Assembly: GCF_016917755.1 (NCBI RefSeq)
Contig: NZ_CP070326.1
Span: 6,882,001 to 6,946,000 of the forward strand
DNA from: Streptomyces noursei
GTDB taxonomy: Bacteria > Actinomycetota > Actinomycetes > Streptomycetales > Streptomycetaceae
DNA length: 64,000 bases
Reading direction: 5' to 3'
The notes beneath the pieces were generated by a model. It saw nothing but the letters and a program-made list of their open reading frames with translations. It was not told where the DNA came from and made no database searches. The position numbers were made by a program, and so were the translations under genes. Of this stretch, positions 36,303 through 44,877 are shown one piece after another; position 1 is the first letter of the stretch; the number at the start of each line of letters is the position of its first letter.

Positions 36303-36935
36303 CTACGGAATGGGATCCTCGGGAGTCAGCGTGTGCGGGAAGGCATTCAGGAAGGCGTCGTCTCGGGGGATCAGGGCTGTCCCCCAGGAGCCGTCGGTGA
36401 AGCCGATCTGAAATTCCTTGCTGTCCTTGCGCCTGCGGCGCGTCCAAGCGATGGTGTCACGGCGGAAGGACGGTCCCATCTCGTAGGCGTCACCCAATTT
36501 CCCGCCGCCGCGGCGCTGTTGCCAGTAGACGAAGCGCACCTGGCTTTCAGTGAGCGCGACGGCTGTGGCCACGCCCCCGGAACACAGCGGTTGCAGGGCC
36601 GCCATCCACTGTCCTGCCAAGCCCTCCCAGGTCCCGAAGAAACGAGAGTTCTTCCGCTGCCTACCCGATCTCACTGCGGGGTCATTGCTGCTTGCATCCG
36701 GCTCCGGGAAGGCGTTGAAGACAATCTTGAAGATCAGTGGGACGAAGGAGAAGGCGCGTGCCCAGCCGTCGCCCGGCATGCTGTGCCCGACCAGTACCTC
36801 CGGCCGTGCGAACTTCGGTGCGTCACCGCCACCTTCGACGCTCTGGGTGATGTGAATGGCACGGAAAATCTCGGCGTGGCGTTCGTCGGCGGGAAGTACC
36901 GCTCGTATGCGTTCCGCTAGGTCATGTTGACTCAT
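36303..36935 (-). CDS. Unknown protein of the ESX accessory island
   Basis: 210 residues with GAGAGG ahead of the ATG at 36935. An N-terminal helix (MSQHDLAERIRAVLPADERH) is followed by beta-rich sequence with PEVLVGHSMPGDGWARAF, FSFVPLIFKIVFNAFPE, RRDTIAWTRRRRKDSK and GSWGTALIPRDDAFL. The Trp-rich, alternating pattern could be a PH-like or small beta-barrel fold, but I recognise no family. The gene shares orientation with the next two. Codon use is somewhat less G/C-biased than in the housekeeping blocks. Confidence 0.65.
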   Translation of the reverse strand: MSQHDLAERIRAVLPADERHAEIFRAIHITQSVEGGGDAPKFARPEVLVGHSMPGDGWARAFSFVPLIFKIVFNAFPEPDASSNDPAVRSGRQRKNSRFFGTWEGLAGQWMAALQPLCSGGVATAVALTESQVRFVYWQQRRGGGKLGDAYEMGPSFRRDTIAWTRRRRKDSKEFQIGFTDGSWGTALIPRDDAFLNAFPHTLTPEDPIP

Positions 36936-36952
36936 TCTGAGTACCTCTCAAT

Positions 36953-38095
36953 TCACCCGAAAATCGAGCCCGTTGGGGCGGCGCCGGTGGAGCGGGTGCA
37001 CGGGGACGTCACCTCGGCTGTGAGGCGGACGGCGGATGCGTCGACGGACAGCGTGAACGAATGACCCGCGCGATTTCCTGAGGCGTCGACTGCCCACGCC
37101 CGCAAGGTGCCTCCCGCCTCCGTCGTCTCCGATTCCCAACCACTGGCGGAGAACTCCGCCGACACCCGCGACAGCGCTCCGCGAAGCTCACTGGCCGGCA
37201 CGAGATCGATGTGCCACACGTGCTTCGCGGAACACGGGGTGCGCAGGCTCTTGGCCCAGCAGTCCGCGCAGGTGATCGTGGCAACGGGGTCCTGGCCCCC
37301 CACGCGTCCGCGCAGGGCTATGGCGTCGAGCAGCCTACTGGAGTGCCAGTAGAGGGCCTTCTTGACGGCCTCGTCCGGCTCGGTCGAGGCCGATGCCGAC
37401 GGTGCGCTCCGCATGGCGCGGTAGTCCGCAACCTCCTGGTCCGTGCCCCAGTCGACCGTGTTCAGGACTTCGCGGAAGAGTTCGGCGTGGAGATCCCAGT
37501 CTTCACCCGCCTGCGAGCTGAGTTCAAAGATCAGCATCTCCGTCGTGCCGGGCAGGGGGATGTAGGCCTGCATCTGCGACTGGGTAACCGGAAGTTCGCG
37601 GCCCGACGCCGACCATTCCGCGCTGATGACGTACGAGGACATCCCGACGCGGATGAGGGCGGGACCGCAGCTCAACTCCACGGATTCCCAGTCGTCGTCC
37701 GGGTACTTCCGTTCGAGGATCTCGCGTGTCTTGCGCAGAGCCTCGGACTCGTCCGCGCCGTCGTGCACCACCTGGCTGACGACTATGGTCGACAGGCTCG
37801 GCCGCCCCTCGACTTCGAGCGGGCAGAGTCCGGCGTAGATGACATTGGCCTCCACCATTGGTTCCAACTGCGCCGAAAGTCCCAGCGCGAAGCGGTACTG
37901 GTGATCCTGCGGATGATTCGGCAGGAGGTCTGTGACCAACTCGTACAGCTGCGTGGCTGCCACTTCGTCATCGATGGCATCGACGGGGAGCTCACGGACG
38001 AACGGCGGCATGATCCAGCCGATGCGCAGTTTGGTCGATTTCTGCTGATGGGGTGGCATCACCGTAGTCATGCTGTCGCTGGCGTCATCCGACAT
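36953..38095 (-). CDS. Unknown protein, possible T7SS chaperone or immunity factor
   Basis: I chose ATG 38095 because GAAGGGA lies ahead; an earlier ATG at 38119 is possible. 380 residues in two parts. Residues 1-215 are a beta-alpha domain (LRIGWIMPPFVRELPVDAID, QYRFALGLSAQLEPMV, AYIPLPGTTEMLIFELSSQ). The C-terminal 130 residues contain CADCWAKSLRTPC, which could bind a metal or form a disulfide. There is no signal peptide. Such soluble proteins beside T7SS targets are often chaperones or immunity proteins, but that is inference. Confidence 0.6.
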   Translation of the reverse strand: MSDDASDSMTTVMPPHQQKSTKLRIGWIMPPFVRELPVDAIDDEVAATQLYELVTDLLPNHPQDHQYRFALGLSAQLEPMVEANVIYAGLCPLEVEGRPSLSTIVVSQVVHDGADESEALRKTREILERKYPDDDWESVELSCGPALIRVGMSSYVISAEWSASGRELPVTQSQMQAYIPLPGTTEMLIFELSSQAGEDWDLHAELFREVLNTVDWGTDQEVADYRAMRSAPSASASTEPDEAVKKALYWHSSRLLDAIALRGRVGGQDPVATITCADCWAKSLRTPCSAKHVWHIDLVPASELRGALSRVSAEFSASGWESETTEAGGTLRAWAVDASGNRAGHSFTLSVDASAVRLTAEVTSPCTRSTGAAPTGSIFG

Positions 38096-38237
38096 GTTCT
38101 GAGTCCCTTCGCTGCGCACGCGGCAGGGGTGTGCGTCGGGGTGGGTGCGCTCAGTGGCACTTCCGCTCTACCTCCGATTCGCGCAACCCGAATAGCCGCG
38201 TGAAAGTTGTCTACTGTCCCCGCGCTGCGCCGGGCCC

Positions 38238-39455
38238 CTACTCGTCTTCTCCACCGGAGAGTTGCTTCACGGCGCCATGGATGAACGACCCTGCCTTGAT
38301 GGGCAATTGGATGCCGGCCTCCACTGCGCTCGGCACCTTTCCTTCGGGGAATTTGCCCTTCAGGAGCATGTTGATGCCCTTCTGGCTGAGGGGGGATCGC
38401 ACACCATCGTAGATCTTTTGGCCGAGTTCCTCGCCCCGGGCCAACCCTTTCGCTCCGGCGGCCATCTTTCCCAGGAAGCTGGCGCCCTCGGCCGCGCCCA
38501 CAGCTGTTTTGGCTCCGGCCACTGCCGACTTCGCGATGCCGCCGACTCCGGGAATGACCCCGAGTGCATCGAGACCGATCTTCCATCCCGGTGTGCCGTT
38601 CCCGCGGGCGTTGCCGATCCAGTGACCTGCCATGGCTCCGGCGGCGCAGACAGCGGAGGCACCCGCGAGTACGCCACCCGCCACCGTCCCCACGACCGGG
38701 ACGAACTCGCAGGCGAGCGCTGCCGCTGCCAGACCCGAGGAGATGGTCGACAGCAGATCGGCGTGGTCCACCAGCCAGTCCGTGAATGCCCGGAAGCCGG
38801 ACTTCAGGCCGTCGATGGCCTTGTTCCACCAGTGGATGTCCGGCGGGTGGTTCTCCGATGCCTTGAGGATCGCGCGTTCGGCCTCGCCGGCGCGGTCTTT
38901 CCACTGGGCATGGATGCGCTCGGCCTCGCGTATGAGGTGTTCCAGCTTGTCCTTGGAAGTGTTGGCCGCATCCTTGGCATCGCCCAGATTACTGATGAGT
39001 TGCTTGAACCCCGGGTCGTTGGCATCCACTGTCGCCAGGTTGAGCGAGTTGTACTGATCGGCCAGACCGTTGTAGTGGTCCTGGTCGGATTTCAGCTGCT
39101 TGCGGGCTGACGCCGCCTCCGCCTCGATCGTTCCGGCCTTGTCCTGGAATCCTTGCAGATGGTTGTGCCAGCCCCGTAGAGCCTTGGCGCAGTCGTGCAT
39201 GGATTCGCTGCCCTGGCGCAGGTACTTGGGCAGTTCGCCGAGTTTCTTTGCGAAAGCCTGCGCTGCATCACCTTCCCATGCGCCGTCGTTCTGGCCGATC
39301 GACTTGAGCATGTGGTCGAGTTCATCCAGCTCGTCGCCCACGGACTTCACATCCGAAGCGAGTGCCTGGATCTGGCCCAGATCTCCCTTGGCCGGATTGA
39401 AACCGACGCCGGGCCAGGCCGAGTCGTCCTCGATGAACATGCTGCGCCAAGACAT
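38238..39455 (-). CDS. Large T7SS target with N-terminal secretion-signal domain and pre-toxin-like C-terminus
   Basis: 405 residues; GGGGGAG lies ahead of the ATG. Residues about 10-180 are a long helical bundle of T7SS-signal type (GDLGQIQALASDVKSVGDEL, GAWEGDAAQAFAKKLGELP, where W-E-G is a WXG turn). It is followed by a coiled-coil region and a Gly/Ala-rich C-terminus with CEFVPVVGTVAGGVLAGASA and GLDALGVIPGVGG, segments seen before the toxin domain in polymorphic exported toxins. No recognisable toxin domain follows; the end is GSFIHGAVKQLSGGEDE. It is an exported protein that may be toxic by an unknown mechanism or a truncated form. Confidence 0.75.
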   Translation of the reverse strand: MSWRSMFIEDDSAWPGVGFNPAKGDLGQIQALASDVKSVGDELDELDHMLKSIGQNDGAWEGDAAQAFAKKLGELPKYLRQGSESMHDCAKALRGWHNHLQGFQDKAGTIEAEAASARKQLKSDQDHYNGLADQYNSLNLATVDANDPGFKQLISNLGDAKDAANTSKDKLEHLIREAERIHAQWKDRAGEAERAILKASENHPPDIHWWNKAIDGLKSGFRAFTDWLVDHADLLSTISSGLAAAALACEFVPVVGTVAGGVLAGASAVCAAGAMAGHWIGNARGNGTPGWKIGLDALGVIPGVGGIAKSAVAGAKTAVGAAEGASFLGKMAAGAKGLARGEELGQKIYDGVRSPLSQKGINMLLKGKFPEGKVPSAVEAGIQLPIKAGSFIHGAVKQLSGGEDE

Positions 39456-39521
39456 GCGTCTCCCCCTGTGGTTGATCTGTTCTCTGCTGCCGGGCGGGTC
39501 GGCGTCGAACTGTGTTGGTGG

Positions 39522-39812
39522 TTACTTCTTGCCCATCATCTTGGCGTTTTCTTCTTCGCCTGCCTTATAGGCGTCCAGCGTCAGCTTGAGCTTCTCGTGA
39601 ATTTCATTTGAGGCTTTTGTGATCCGCTTGATGCCGTCGCCCCACTGGTCCTGGAACTCGTCACAGGCATCGTCGAGGCCGTCGGTGCCCAGAGTCTTCG
39701 GGCCCACTTTTTCGAGGCGGCGCTGTGCGTCCCGCATGCGATCGCCTGCCTCCGAGAGCTTGGACAGCATCTCCTGGATACGCCCGACATCGATTTTGAA
39801 TTCCGTTGCCAT
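39522..39812 (-). CDS. WXG100-type protein
   Basis: 96 residues. The helical hairpin is MATEFKIDVGRIQEMLSKLS plus a second helix pair, with the turn QWGDG (W-G-D-G: the second Gly takes the G position). The C-terminus YKAGEEENAKMMGKK has a YxxxE export signal. It precedes the large T7SS target gene in the same direction with 66 bases between, which is the usual partner arrangement. GGGGGA lies ahead of the ATG. Confidence 0.8.
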   Translation of the reverse strand: MATEFKIDVGRIQEMLSKLSEAGDRMRDAQRRLEKVGPKTLGTDGLDDACDEFQDQWGDGIKRITKASNEIHEKLKLTLDAYKAGEEENAKMMGKK

Positions 39813-40141
39813 AATGCGATTCCCCCTTCGCCCGGCTATTCGTCACGGTGATCCTGCCCGCAGTCGTGCGAAAACGAGTTTCGCGTCGGTGAAGCAGGGT
39901 GCGCCGACCGGCACGGCGATCGCGGTTCGGCGCATCTCGCCACCTTAACGCAGCTTTGTGGAAGAGAAGAAATTTGAATTCGACTCGAAACGTCGAGTGC
40001 GTCGTTGAGTGATGCGATGGCACGTATGGCAGAGGCGCTATATCAGCGGAGGGTGAGGTAATCTCGGGAATGTCCCGATATGGCGATGTCCTGCCGGGGC
40101 GCTTGCGGGGGGCTGGGGCATGAGTGCCGGTGTCCTCGGCC
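39813..40141. promoter_or_regulatory. Upstream region of the WXG100/effector transcript
   Basis: About 330 bases with an unusually A/T-rich section (GAAGAGAAGAAATTTGAATTC at about 39,963-39,983). It presumably carries the promoter for the minus-strand WXG100 gene. I see no long inverted repeat or gene. Confidence 0.45.
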
Positions 40142-40780
40142 CTACGCGCCGTACAGCACAGCCTGCGCATGGATGAGGTTCGCATCCAGTGCTTCGGCGT
40201 CCGCGCGGTATCGGCCGTTCTGAAAGTCGAGGGCGATCTTCCTCGGCCCGCCGCCGGCCCGCATGCGCCAGCGGGCGCGGTGGGGCTTGCTCCACAGCGA
40301 ACGGCTCGGGTGCAGGTCGCCGTTGAGGAGGTAGACCAACGCCATGAGGGCCCAGAACGGCGAGCATGCCCAATACGCCACCCAACCGCGGATGTTCCCC
40401 TTATAGGCAACCGCGCTGCACTGCCTGTCCGCGTCCTCGATGCGCCATGCCTGGCGGATTCCCAGTGGGGAACGCCCCTGGGTGATCCGACCGATGAACC
40501 GGCCGGATCCGTCATGTACCGCAAAAACGGTCTGGGAGGGAGCGGCATCGGCCTGGGGGGCGACGGTGCACAGGGTGTGGGCGGGCTCTGTCGCCGCCGT
40601 GAGGGCGAAGGCCGGCTCGTGGTCGTCGCTTCCGCTGCGGCCGTGGACTCGGGCCAGGGGTGACGCGGCAGCGAACCTCCCCGTTCCCGGTTGGAGGGCT
40701 CCCCATGCCGCACAGCCCGGCAGTGCCGTGAAGTGCTGCGCGGACTCGTCCTGCGAGAAGCAGAACTTTGTTTCGGTCAT
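40142..40780 (-). CDS. Unknown membrane-anchored protein
   Basis: 212 residues. The first half is soluble (TKFCFSQDESAQHFTALPG, FAVHDGSGRFIGRITQGRS). Then comes an aromatic hydrophobic segment, GWVAYWACSPFWALMALVYL, which is the only transmembrane candidate. The C-terminal part RARWRMRAGGGPRKIALDF suggests a lipid-facing or scramblase-like (LURP-type) barrel: the order FAVHDGSGRFIGRITQ ... WRIEDADRQ resembles that family, which I state only as a possibility. The gene is divergent from nothing nearby, with 67 bases to the SUKH gene. Confidence 0.6.
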   Translation of the reverse strand: MTETKFCFSQDESAQHFTALPGCAAWGALQPGTGRFAAASPLARVHGRSGSDDHEPAFALTAATEPAHTLCTVAPQADAAPSQTVFAVHDGSGRFIGRITQGRSPLGIRQAWRIEDADRQCSAVAYKGNIRGWVAYWACSPFWALMALVYLLNGDLHPSRSLWSKPHRARWRMRAGGGPRKIALDFQNGRYRADAEALDANLIHAQAVLYGA

Positions 40781-40847
40781 GCGGGAAACTCCCCCTGTTT
40801 CGGCTTGCCTCGTTCCGCGGAGCTCGGGGCGCAGGCCAGTCGGAGCG

Positions 40848-41897
40848 TCAGAACAGGCCGTGCCACATCTGCTCGGTCACCAGGGACCACCAGTTGTCGG
40901 CGTCGTCCAGCGACCAGGGGTCGAGGGCCACGAGCTGTTCCTGGAAGGCGGCGACCGCGGCGCCCGCGGCGTACGGGTCGAGGTGCGCCAGCTGCCGGCG
41001 CGTGGTGACCAGGAGGGCGAGCGAGCGCAGGTAGGCGGCGAGGGAACCGTTGACGAAGCGGGCGCCGCCGGTGCCGGGTTGGACGGCCCACAGGGTGCCC
41101 AGCTGGCTCGGGTCGTCCTCCGGTGCGACGCACTGGACGGCGATGGTGTACAGGCCGTCGGTGCCGAGGCGGACGTATCCGGAGAGGATCTCCAGGATCT
41201 GCGGCTGGGCGTGCGTCCCGGTTTCCCGGAGGTGGGTGGCGACGTCGGCGAACAGGCCGCCGGCCGGCGGGGCGGCCGGGTCGTCGGCGGTGAAGAAGCA
41301 GGGCACCTGGGCGGGGAGGCCGGCCTCGGTCAGGGTGGTCCTGGTGTCCTCCGGAAGCCGGGTGGCGCCGAGCGCCGCGGCGTCGGGGCGCCGTACGCCG
41401 TCGGGGCCGAAGACCTCGGCGAGATGGGCGCCGAGGTCCGCGGCGGGCAGTGGCGGCGCGGGCGCGACGGCCTGCGGAACGGGCGCCCGATGCGGCTGGG
41501 GCGGCGCCTGCCGGCCCGCGAGCTGGTGCATGGTCTCGATGTGCCGGAGCAGCCCGGCGATGCCCGCGGCGCGCTCCTCGGGGCGCGCGCCGTAGTCGGT
41601 GGTGCAGGAGAACGCGGCGTTGGGGAAGGCCCGGAGGACGAAGTCGCCGGTGTAGCCGCCGGGCAGCATCGCCGGCCGCAGGTCGGTGTGGACGGCGCGG
41701 ACCGCGGCACCGTCCACGCCCTGCCGCCGCAACTCCTCGAACAGTTGGTACTCGGCGGGCGGCAGGCCGGGGCGGGAGACCTTGGCGAGGCTGGTCTCCT
41801 CGCCGGTGGACGGGTCGAGATAGGTCGCCACGGCGGTGTTGCCGGGGCCGACGACCGGCGGCTGGGCGGTGGGGTCTGCCTGCGCCTGGGTGTTCAC
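40848..41897 (-). CDS. SUKH-4 immunity-type protein with degenerate deaminase-like domain
   Basis: 349 residues. Residues about 45-120 resemble the XOO_2897-type nucleic-acid/nucleotide deaminase domain (EYQLFEELRRQGVDGAAV, HTDLRPAMLPGGYTGDFV, FPNAAFSCTTDYGARPEER). The expected Pro-Cys and Tyr-Cys zinc ligands read P75-A76 and Y82-T83, so zinc binding looks lost. Residues about 150-345 are a SUKH-4 domain (GLPAQVPCFFTADDPA, GTLWAVQPGTGGARFVNGSL, LDDADNWWSLVTEQM). SUKH proteins are typically immunity proteins against exported toxins. The ATG overlaps the stop of the upstream large gene (ATGA at 41894-41897), so they are made together. Confidence 0.75.
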   Translation of the reverse strand: MNTQAQADPTAQPPVVGPGNTAVATYLDPSTGEETSLAKVSRPGLPPAEYQLFEELRRQGVDGAAVRAVHTDLRPAMLPGGYTGDFVLRAFPNAAFSCTTDYGARPEERAAGIAGLLRHIETMHQLAGRQAPPQPHRAPVPQAVAPAPPLPAADLGAHLAEVFGPDGVRRPDAAALGATRLPEDTRTTLTEAGLPAQVPCFFTADDPAAPPAGGLFADVATHLRETGTHAQPQILEILSGYVRLGTDGLYTIAVQCVAPEDDPSQLGTLWAVQPGTGGARFVNGSLAAYLRSLALLVTTRRQLAHLDPYAAGAAVAAFQEQLVALDPWSLDDADNWWSLVTEQMWHGLF

Positions 41898-44296
41898 GAG
41901 TGGTCTCCTTCGGGGCCGCGGGTGCGGCCGTGGGCGGCGGCGTCGGTGGACGGGACGGTGGTCGGCGCGGCGGCCTGGCCGGGGATGGCGGCGGGGGCTG
42001 CGGGGGCTGCGGCATCGACCGCCCCGGTGGCGCCGGCCGACCCGGTGCCCTCGGTGTTCCCAGTGGCCTCGGTTGCTCCAGTGGCGTCGGTGGCTTCAGT
42101 CGGCTCGGCGTCCGGTGCCGGGGCAGGCGCCGCAGCGGGTGCCGGAGCAAGGATCTGACGAGCCGTCACACCGCGTTCGGTGGCGACGAGGAGGATGCCG
42201 TCCGGGGTGAGGTCGGCGTCCCGGAACGGGGAGTCGGAGATCAGCGCGGTCACCACCTCTCCGCTCGCCCGGGCCCACACCCGTAGGTAGTCGGCACCGC
42301 GGCTGAACCCGTACGGAGCCGCCGCCTGCTCCTGCTCCGACGGGCGCAGCACCTGCGCGGGGTCGGCGTCGACGGGGACCGGGCGGAGGAGGTCGTGGAG
42401 GAGAAGGGCGGTGGTCGTGGGCGCGGGGGCGGCGTCGGCCGGAGGGGCCGCGGGCTCCGCCGCAGCCGTATCCGCAGCCGTATCCGCAGCTGTAGTCGTA
42501 GTCGCCGCCGGCTCCGGGGCGTCCGCCGCCGGCAGTGGACGGGAGCCGGGCGTCCCCGCCGGGACCAGCAGCGCGGCGACGGGGCGCCGGGCGCCACCGG
42601 GCGCCGCCGGATCCGCGCCCTCCTGCGCCGGCAGGAACCCGGCCGTCACCGAGGCCACGCCCGGCAGCGGCAGGCTCCACAGGGTGCGCCACGGCAGGTC
42701 CAGGCCCAGCCCGTGCAGCGCCTCCGCGTACGGCAGCAGCCCGTCCTCGACGAACGCGGTCTCCAGGAGCGCCGCCCGCATGTCGAGCGGGGCCTCGGAG
42801 CGGGTGAGCAGGGGAGCGGTGCGCAGATACGTACGGGCCGGTGCGCCCAACTGGTCGAGCGGTACGGCCTCGACGGCGGTGCGCAGCCGGGTCGGGTCGG
42901 CGTGGGTGAACAGGCCCGGGTCGGTGAGGAGTTGCGGGAGCAGACCGGCTTCGAGGGTGTGCGCGGCGAGGTAGTCGCGGACGTAAGGGTCGGCCTGGGA
43001 CCAGTCCTGCTGGGGCACGGCCTCCAGCAGCGCCATGGCGATCTTGGTCTGGGCGTCCCGGGGGTCCGCCGTGCCGGCGCGGAGCTCGGCGGCGAGGCCC
43101 GGGTGGGTCAGGCGGATCAGCGTGCGGGGGGCGCCACCGGAGGTCTCCGGGGCGCCGGAGGCGCGCTCGTCCCCGGACGCCTCCGGGCGGTCCGTGGCAA
43201 CGCCGTCCGCGGCACCCTCGCCGCCGTCCGCACCCTCGTCACCGCCGTCCGCGGGAAGCGTCACCGGCTCCACGAACGGGGCGGCGAGCAGCATCCCGTC
43301 GGCGATGACCCGGCCCATGTCGCGTCCGGCGACGGCGTTCGCCAACGGGTGCCACAGCTGCACCGGGAGCCCGTCGCCCTCGGCGAACGCCAGCGGCGCC
43401 AGCATCTGCCGGAGCGTGCGCGGATCGGCGCCCAGACGGCGGGCGTGCAGGTCGAGGACGTCGCCGACGGTGCGGGGCAGCTGCGCCTCGTCGGCGGGAT
43501 CGAACCCCTCGGGGTGGGCGAACAGCGACCGCACGGCCAGGTGGACCGTCAGCCGGCTGCCGTCGGCGCGCCGGGCCAGCGCCTCGGCGAGCGCCCGGCG
43601 CGCGTCCGGGTCGGTGGTGAACGGGAGGTCGGGGGCGCCGGCCTCCGGGGTGAGCGCGGTCTCGGCGTGCAGGACCAGGCCCTCGGGGTCGGCCCACTCG
43701 GGCGCGTCGAGGTCGATCACCTGCACCTGGCCGCGCGGCAGCGCACCGGCCAGCTCGGCCGCGAGCTCACGGGGCACGTCGGCCAGGAGGTGCACCGTCG
43801 GCGTCGCGGCGAGCGGTACCAGGACCTCGCGCACCAGGCGCGCCGGCTCGTTGGCGGCGCGCACCGGACCGGCCAGGTTGACGTCCGGTACGACGACCGT
43901 CAGCGGCTCCTCGTGGGCGGCGAGTTCGGAGAAGACGTCCGCCGTGCGCCCGGCGGCGAGGCCGAGGTGGTCGGCGAGGAGCCACAGCACCTGTGCGGCC
44001 GTCAGGCCCCGGGGGCTCGGTACGGCCGGCGCCGGGAGGTCCGGGGGGACCGTCGCCGGGTCCAGGTCGTCCAGCGGGAGCTGCTTGCGGTAGTCGGGGT
44101 CGCACAGCATCAGGAATCCCGCGACCAGGCGGGAACTCCCGCTGCCGGGGCTGCCGGTGAGCACGACCACCCGCGGTGCGCCGGGCCACCGCATGCGCCA
44201 GGCGGCGAGGGCACGGAGGGCGGCGGTGCGGCCCCCGACGTACGGGTGCGGCGCGTAGTGGGCCGCAGTGCCGGCCGCGTCGTCTGAGGCGTTCAT
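41894..44296 (-). CDS. Large AAA/STAND-like protein with degenerate P-loop
   Basis: ATG 44296 with GAGGAAG ahead gives 800 residues; an ATG at 44314 is also in frame. Residues 40-60 read APRVVVLTGSPGSGSSRLVAGF: the loop has the GxxxxG framework (Gly48, Gly53), but the expected Lys is Ser54, so nucleotide binding is doubtful. The middle is helical, STAND-like (LWLLADHLGLAAGR, LREVLVPLAATPTVHLLADV). The C-terminal 200 residues include short beta-propeller-like strands (GADYLRVWARASGEVVTALIS, DLTPDGILLVATERG) between Ala/Thr/Pro/Asp-rich linkers. It is followed by, and coupled with, the SUKH-4 gene. The unit looks like a self/non-self recognition or immunity pair, by inference. Confidence 0.7.
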   Translation of the reverse strand: MNASDDAAGTAAHYAPHPYVGGRTAALRALAAWRMRWPGAPRVVVLTGSPGSGSSRLVAGFLMLCDPDYRKQLPLDDLDPATVPPDLPAPAVPSPRGLTAAQVLWLLADHLGLAAGRTADVFSELAAHEEPLTVVVPDVNLAGPVRAANEPARLVREVLVPLAATPTVHLLADVPRELAAELAGALPRGQVQVIDLDAPEWADPEGLVLHAETALTPEAGAPDLPFTTDPDARRALAEALARRADGSRLTVHLAVRSLFAHPEGFDPADEAQLPRTVGDVLDLHARRLGADPRTLRQMLAPLAFAEGDGLPVQLWHPLANAVAGRDMGRVIADGMLLAAPFVEPVTLPADGGDEGADGGEGAADGVATDRPEASGDERASGAPETSGGAPRTLIRLTHPGLAAELRAGTADPRDAQTKIAMALLEAVPQQDWSQADPYVRDYLAAHTLEAGLLPQLLTDPGLFTHADPTRLRTAVEAVPLDQLGAPARTYLRTAPLLTRSEAPLDMRAALLETAFVEDGLLPYAEALHGLGLDLPWRTLWSLPLPGVASVTAGFLPAQEGADPAAPGGARRPVAALLVPAGTPGSRPLPAADAPEPAATTTTAADTAADTAAAEPAAPPADAAPAPTTTALLLHDLLRPVPVDADPAQVLRPSEQEQAAAPYGFSRGADYLRVWARASGEVVTALISDSPFRDADLTPDGILLVATERGVTARQILAPAPAAAPAPAPDAEPTEATDATGATEATGNTEGTGSAGATGAVDAAAPAAPAAIPGQAAAPTTVPSTDAAAHGRTRGPEGDHS

Positions 44297-44877
44297 GACT
44301 TCCTCGTCCCCCATCGATCCCGCCCACCACTCCCGTGGATCCGTGCAAGTACTGGCTAGATCCTATGTTCCGGTCCGGAATCGAGGGACGGCCGAGGGGC
44401 GGCTGTTCCGGAACCGGCACACAGAGCACCGCACCTGGGCGAGCAGGGGGAGGCCGGGGCGCAAGGGAAAGGTGGGCCTTATTCCCGTTTTGCAATTTCT
44501 GTGCGATGTCGCGTTCTTGTCTGGTGTGTGCTTTTCCGGTGCGTTCTTATCCCGTGTGCACTTGCCCGACTCGGGGTGGATCGGCGTGATATTCCTCCGG
44601 ATCTTCGCCGAGCGAGCCGGAAGAGGCGAGCGTTGCCGAGCGAGGAAGAACGCCGCCGGGCGACGCGGAATGATGCCGAACAGAGATCAAAAGCCGGATG
44701 ATCCGGGAGGGGACCCGCGGAGGGTCCCGGCGGGAAGGCGGCGGGAAGTCACCGCGAGCCCTGTCGAAAAGCCACCGAAACCCCGTCAAACGCCACGATC
44801 CGCCCGCATTGCGCCGGCTCACCCGGCCCACCCGGGCGGATCGTCTCGTCTTCAGGGTCGGGGGCAGGGGGTGCGGT
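44297..44877. other. Intergenic region between the STAND-like gene and duplicated gene copy 2
   Basis: About 580 bases. Apart from a terminator hairpin at its right end, I see no gene, repeat or operator. Reading frames present on the plus strand have no ribosome site and contain mostly atypical codons. Confidence 0.5.
44795..44844 (-). terminator. Terminator hairpin after the duplicated gene, copy 2
   Basis: A perfect 12-bp stem (44795-44806 with 44833-44844). It is homologous in place and sequence to the hairpin at 30584-30634. Confidence 0.65.
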
